Shown piece by piece: positions 58,900 through 64,000 of a DNA stretch of 64,000 bases (positions are counted from its first letter, which is position 1; each line of letters starts with the position of its first letter). The stretch comes from Apostichopus japonicus (taxonomy: Eukaryota; Echinodermata; Holothuroidea; Aspidochirotida; Stichopodidae), in NCBI RefSeq assembly GCF_037975245.1, contig NC_092577.1, positions 24,363,398 to 24,427,397 of the forward strand. The letters are read 5' to 3'. A program made the position numbers and the translations under genes. The notes below the pieces were generated by a model. The model did no database searches. It was not told the DNA's origin and saw only the letters and a list, made by a program, of their open reading frames with translations.

Positions 58900-60030
58900 A
58901 AATTTTAGGTGGAACGTTAAATGTTGTGGCTTATATCAATAAGTTCACCTTCTCAAGTTATCGTGTTTACAAGGTTTTCACTCTTTGACCTATGTTGACC
59001 TTTGACCTGACACCAAAACAATAGGGACCTACAACTCACCATGGAGGATCTACCTACCAAGAATGAGCTTCATCAAAGTTGAACTTCTTGAGATATCGTG
59101 TTTACAAGCAGCGTAACAGACACACACACAGACACACAAGCGTGACTGCATAGATTCCTTTTACCTCCGGCAAGGAATCAAAAACTCTTGCCGTGACTTC
59201 CAGCTCAAGAAAAATATCTCAGATTAGCAGTTGGAAAACATACTGTTTATTTGTCCCACCACTTTTGGACATCTCACATATTTGGAAATGGTCACAAAAA
59301 TAAAGTCGAGGGTAATGCAGAGAATATATTGTTGTTGATTCTAGTTACGGCCACCAGGTGCTCTAATTTGACAGTTAAAATGTATCCATACTTCATACTT
59401 CAAATAATGGTCTTTCAAAATGACCAACATAACTCATTATTGGGCATTCAGAGAATTACCCATATACATACATACATATAACTAAACCCATGTAAGCAGT
59501 TTTAGATTGGAAACCTAATTTCATTGTTTGGCCTCTGTTGACTTCATACTACAAACGAAAACAATGGGGACCATGTACCAACTATTATGAACACACATAT
59601 GACCTATGAGCACAATTTAAGTTTGCCCTACCAAGTTACAAGATTTCAGTGTTTGAACTCTGTTAACCTTTGATCTCAACTAACAAGATGTACACAATGT
59701 GTACAGTACATAAAACATGAATTTCCTTGGAAGAATAAGTTCACTCATGAAATTTATTGAAATTGGCACCAGAAAGAATAAGGACCATCTACTCAATATG
59801 GGTATACCTACGCATGTACCCCCATGTACAAATGCCCTAAAACAAGTTTGAAGAGAAAAATATCTGGCATACGGATACCGAGATATGAACCTTTACAGAA
59901 ATTGCTTCTTAACCCCGCCCACTGATGAATCATACTGAGATTGGCAAAGAAAACAATAGGGACCATCTATTAATTATATGAGTAATCTACCACACAAGTA
60001 TGACAATGAGCAGACTTGCTTTGTCGTAAG
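58900..60030. repeat. GACCTTTGACC-type dispersed repeat (two or more diverged units)
   Basis: tgacctttgacctgacacca at 58998, aacaatagggacctac, a (ca)n tract at 59125-59142, and the end gattccttttacctccggca...aaggaatc (59152-59177). More aaaacaat(a/g)gggaccat blocks lie at about 59565, 59775 and 59955. Related to 36854-38695 and 62080-62968. Confidence 0.7.
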
Positions 60031-60060
60031 ATTACTGTATCTCACCAGAAATGCACATAC

Positions 60061-60235
60061 CTGAATTAAGTTCCTCACTAACATCCACATGGCATTCACC
60101 GTACAGGTGATGCACATCTGCTGTAGTAGTAGACGCCGCCAGCTTCATTATTACAGGAGCAATAACACTCTCCCACTTCAGTAACAGCTGCTTGGAGATA
60201 TCAGAACTAAACTTTATTCTGAAATGCTGGTTCAC
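60061..60235 (-). CDS. SAMD3-like protein, internal exon
   Basis: The acceptor attcttttcatatcgaaag and donor gtatgt enclose VNQHFRIKFSSDISKQLLLK then WESVIAPVIMKLAASTTTAD, VHHLYGECHVDVSEELNS and one spare base. It continues the KDIDEL of the previous exon, as in the family pattern (F.D...L...F...F......KFL.KW). An acceptor at the in-frame cag 9 bp later is an alternative. Confidence 0.72.
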
Positions 60236-60738
60236 CTTTCGATATGAAAAGAATACATCTGAGCTTGTTAATGAAATCACTAACTAGAATGCACAAACCG
60301 GTTGACGTATTTTACCTTTTTGCAAGCCACTTACAGTGGTTATGGACTGTGGTCACCCTACTTGTTGATGTTCCTGATCAACTCATTCATTGTGTACTAA
60401 TAACGATGGGTCATCTTTACATATCTTGTAAAAGGCCCCCGTCAAACCCACACAAGTGTGGAAAATTGAGGTTAAACGTATAACAAGTAGTGCTTGCAGC
60501 GGGTATCCGACTACCAGGGTACCCGACCGTCACGTCACTACCTGGATCCGTTTTTAATACCCGAATTCGACATTTACTGTAAATGTTGACATTTTTCACG
60601 TCCGGGCGTGTTTTCTTCACGTCCGGCACTGCCCGACATTAGTTATTACTGCCAAATTATCGGGCGAGAAGGTCCGGTATAGCTGCACAGCTACGAGTAC
60701 CGCATGGTGCAGCGTAGACCACACATCTTAATACTTAC

Positions 60739-61092
60739 CAACTCATCAATATCCTTAAAACGAGGATATTCTTGCAATACCTCGTATGCAGTAGGTGCTT
60801 CCTCGAGGATCCACTTGGAAAAATTGCCATGAATGTCAGCCATAGCTTTAACTATATCTTTTTTCAGGTCTGGTGCCGCTCTCTTACAAAAAGATGCCAA
60901 TTTAGTAGCATTTTCATCCGGAAGTGGCTCGACCACGATGCCCCCCAGTTCCATCTGCTTGGCGGGCAGTTCGTTGCTTGTGTTTGCAGTACTGGTTCGT
61001 TTCTTTGCAGACTCTGGAATATATCGTCTTAAGTTCTTCAGTCTATCTTGGATATATCCAGATTGTCTACCCTTGTCAGAGAAAAAGTGTTC
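60739..61092 (-). CDS. SAMD3-like protein, main internal exon
   Basis: The acceptor ttttttgctcttctcag and donor gtaagt enclose 118 uninterrupted codons, phase 0 at both ends. They read EHFFSDKGRQSGYIQDRLKN then LRRYIPESAKKRTSTANTSN in the first third and KDIVKAMADIHGNFSKWILE, EAPTAYEVLQEYPRFKDIDE, L at the end. The basic 'R.KN.RR' stretch and the closing 'I...YP.F.D...L' are hallmarks of SAMD3-like/SAM-domain-associated proteins. The ATG-initiated frame seen from 61113 is an artefact of the intron. Confidence 0.8.
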
Positions 61093-61536
61093 CTGAGAAG
61101 AGCAAAAAAACATTGAGCTAAACCCTGGAGGTGTGAGAAAATGGAGCTTTGATAGATGGACCTATTTTATACAATACAAACTATCCTTACACATCAACCA
61201 CAAAGTAGGCCCATGGGAATCAATTGAACTCTAGTTCTAAACATTAATGCAGGAGTGGCGGACACAATGGGAGGGCATATGGACACATGCCTCTCATCGA
61301 TCCATATCAATATTAAATAACAATGAAATACAGAGGCCCGATCCGATGTCGGATCCGATTATCGGTTGACCCCTTAAATATACAACTGCCAAAACTGACA
61401 TACATTAACAAAACACTGAGCAGTGCAGCATGTTCATCATTCATGAAAGCATGTGTATGGCTTAGCTTGAGTAACATCAGTCTAAGCATCATTTCCTCCA
61501 TGTTAGACCCGCTTCGATATTCTACTGTATACTTAC

Positions 61537-61600
61537 ATAACCGGTTTTGGAGTACTTGTTCTTCAGTGAAGGAAATCTTTCCACAATGGCTAACGCACAA
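61537..61600 (-). CDS. SAMD3-like protein, upstream exon
   Basis: The acceptor acatgagaagaccag and donor gtaagt enclose one spare base and CALAIVERFPSLKNKYSKTG then Y. It fits the family motif 'ALvekyPfLkd..g.Gy' that precedes the basic R.KN.RR stretch in the next exon. The N-terminal part of the gene, including any SAM domain, must lie to the right of 61600 or beyond the window. Confidence 0.65.
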
Positions 61601-62041
61601 CTGGTCTTCTCATGTTTAAGTGGATAGCTGTAACGACAATTATTCGTAACAATGTTGCTCACTTTTTATTCATTGGTTATTAGTGGCAGAGATGCCATAC
61701 GGCTACTGCATGTTAAGTCATACAAGTACTGTGGTCACAGTTTGATGTGTTCCCCAAGCAAGCAAGACATACACAATTAATAGTGCCCATTGTTATTGTA
61801 CATCAAACTAATTGGCATTCAGATTAAGATTTTGGATTAACATTGAAATTGCTTATAGTGAAATGTCAGACAATTTGGAATTTAGTGATGATTCGGACCC
61901 AGTGGCAAAGCAAGAATTTAGCATCAGGGGGAGGAAAAATATAAATAAAGGCAACAGTCCCTGGCGACTGGATTGAGCAATTTGAACAAGTGACTGTGAG
62001 GATATATATACAGATAGAGTGATAGACACAACACCATGACA

Positions 62042-63547
62042 ATACCCAACCAGCATGCTGGTATGAGCTAACAATGTTCATGAACAAGAGCCCAATGGGC
62101 GGCATTTTGGTTCATTGCTGAATGGAATGAACTGTGAGGAGCATACTAACAAAATTTGAGCTTAATTGAAGTTTACCTATGGTGGTTATGAGGTTCCAGT
62201 GATTGACCCCAAATGACATTTGACATCCACTAGTAACAACAAAGACCATGTACTAATTATGACAAACACTAGACTGGAGAGGATTGACCACGGATTCTGA
62301 AAACGAGCCAAATGGAAACAGTTTTCTAACGTAAATACCAGCTCAAATGTTTTAGTTCGGAAGATTCATCAAAGACTTTGTACAACACAACTGTGTTTGC
62401 ACTTGTATATATGCAGTACAGGGGTAGAATTTGTCGCGGCATACGGTACCGATTTATGTCAAACAATCAGTGTTGGCCTATGTTATTGGCTATTGAGCCT
62501 CACATAGTGCGTAATGATTCTCCCAACCCTGTTTGGGAGAACGTAACTTGCGAATGCCTAGTCATGGTTGGGAGAATATATATTAATCAACACCAATGGC
62601 TTTGGCAAGATGGTGAAATGATTTTGACCTTTGATCCCACCAAAAAGTACAGAATGTGTTCAACATGTTATGAGGAACATACCTACCAAATATGACCCTA
62701 ATCACTTTAGGCATCGCTGAGAGTTGGGCCTATTTTAGGATTTACGATTTTTACCCATATTTAGGTCAAGTGAACTTCGATCAAGGCCAATTTCAATAGG
62801 GTTCTTCCTCTTATTATGTACAATGTATGTACCAAATTTGATGAAGATCCGAAATTGTGAGTAAATCAGGATCCATGACGGTCGCTGTTTACACACACAC
62901 AGACATACATACTCCGGAAGTGAGAGTGACTACATAGATTCCTTTTGCAAAGGCAAGGAATCAAAAACCACCTTCCCTCTTTTTGCAAAGGTCTTTGCCT
63001 TCAATTCCTGGGCAATTTGTACCCACTCTCTCCTACAACACCACTGACCTATAACCCTCTCCCTGTACCTGAACAAACAATGGACATTGCCTAGAACTCA
63101 CAAGTTCACCATAAAAAAAATATTCCTTGCTCTCTACATACATATATTGTACTACTACTATGGAGCTGAAATAACTCCTTGGAATCGGTAAGTGCTGATT
63201 GGCTAAAGGCCTTCTATACTTACAGCATACCAACTCGAGACTGCTACTTCAACCCTACCTACAGCTCCAACAGAGCCTAACCACAAATGTAAACACACAC
63301 TGCAGAGACTGGGGGACAAATTAAAGGAGATTTGGACAGAGGTGTAAGCTCAGATTTGTTTTAAAGAATGGGGAATAATTGTAATTAACTAACCTTTGAC
63401 CAAAAATTCATAGGAATCACCTTATTCATACACAATTCAACAATCATCAGTTCAACACTGTGCGTATGGGAGCAGTTTTAACAATTGTGAACAGATAAAT
63501 AGACGCAGCCCCATCACATAGCTCACATCAGCATGTTGGTATGAGCT
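62042..63547. repeat. palindrome-bounded dispersed repeat copy
   Basis: Bounded by accagcatgctggt at 62049-62062 and a 28-bp near-palindrome at 63520-63547, the same motif as at 11553. The left part holds GACCTTTGACC-type sequence and a terminal hairpin (gattccttttgcaaaggcaa then ggaatc, 62937-62962). The right part (63020-63547, reversed) is homologous to 11553-14410 without the hAT insertion. Confidence 0.75.
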
Positions 63548-63606
63548 AAAAACAGGGACCATCCATCTACTAACTAACTACAGTATGATGAACCAACATT
63601 ACCCAG

Positions 63607-64000
63607 CAGGGTTCGCAGGTTTCTTCCGGGGGTGGAAAAAACCGCGGAATAAACCGCGGTTTTTTCCACTCGGAAGAAATAGGTTTTTTCCAGTTTCTTC
63701 CGGACAAAATGGAAGAAACTCATTTTTTGGGGAAAAACTGTTGATAAAGTTTCATAACAACCTGCAATGATTTCTAACTATGTAATAAATGGACAAGAAG
63801 CACTATAGTGTCATCTAGGTAGTCTATGAGCACATGACCTGCTTCCAGCATATACTGTACACAATATAGTACTAGGCTACTAGCATCGGACAATTCAGGG
63901 AACAACTATGGGCAAGCAATATTTTGCAGAATGGTCCTGATTATAGCCCAGTTCTTAGTTAAAAACTAGTTTCTGAGTGGAGGGGCAAGTGTTCCCTGGA
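63607..64000. other. probable left end of another hAT-like element
   Basis: cagggttcgcaggtttcttc resembles hAT ends such as that at 12199. It leads into a perfect 16-bp hairpin (63632-63647 with 63654-63669, arm gtggaaaaaaccgcgg). No matching right end lies before the window edge. Confidence 0.45.

Overview
This window is eukaryotic nuclear DNA from an animal. It is AT-rich, shows GT-AG introns, long introns, minisatellites, and many old non-LTR retrotransposon and hAT-type DNA transposon remnants. The repeat style (GACCTTTGACC-rich dispersed repeats, taggcct-rich tracts) and the gene content suggest a marine invertebrate deuterostome, possibly an echinoderm. That placement is inference and weak. 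There are no bacterial operons, CRISPR arrays, or RNA genes that I can support.

Host genes. (1) The 3' end of an ATP-dependent 6-phosphofructokinase gene lies on + (four exons, 3241 to 10310, stop included). Its upstream exons lie off the window or were not found. (2) An MS4A/CD20-like tetraspanning gene lies on - (23649 down to 18782), with two candidate terminal TM4 exons. (3) A second MS4A-like paralogue lies on - (47687 down to 45911); its TM4 exon was not found. Both paralogues share a 57-bp phase-0 exon. (4) The C-terminal half of a SAMD3-like protein gene lies on - (61600 down to 55406), with at least one exon missing between 60061 and 55735. (5) A terminal exon of an unrecognised + strand gene lies at 39502-39648. 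(6) An orphan reading frame of 170 codons behind a good acceptor starts at 27770.

Mobile DNA. 1-1390: a decayed LINE endonuclease with a 397-bp tandem duplication, followed by a 24-bp minisatellite with a 360-bp higher-order period. 4453-6061: two minisatellites in a phosphofructokinase intron. 11455-15305: a three-level nest of repeats; the innermost hAT-like element (12199-14057) has a related empty site near 63.36 kb. 16.4-19.1 kb and 24.7 kb: further TIR elements. 28.7-39.5 kb: a dense transposon cluster. It holds a TIR element with three hairpins, a hAT element with exact 8-bp target duplications and transposase remains, a minus-strand Tx1-like LINE split twice, and an ORF1-only 'half-LINE' flanked by a 10-bp target duplication inside it. 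48-52 kb: L1-like reverse transcriptase relics and a perfect 38-bp hairpin. 56.9 kb: another LINE reverse transcriptase relic. 58.9-63.5 kb: two copies of the GACCTTTGACC-type repeat.

The genes are ordinary single-copy or small-family animal genes and do not form a pathway. The most interesting material is the transposon stratigraphy, the MS4A-like pair with possible alternative last exons, and the long perfect hairpins.
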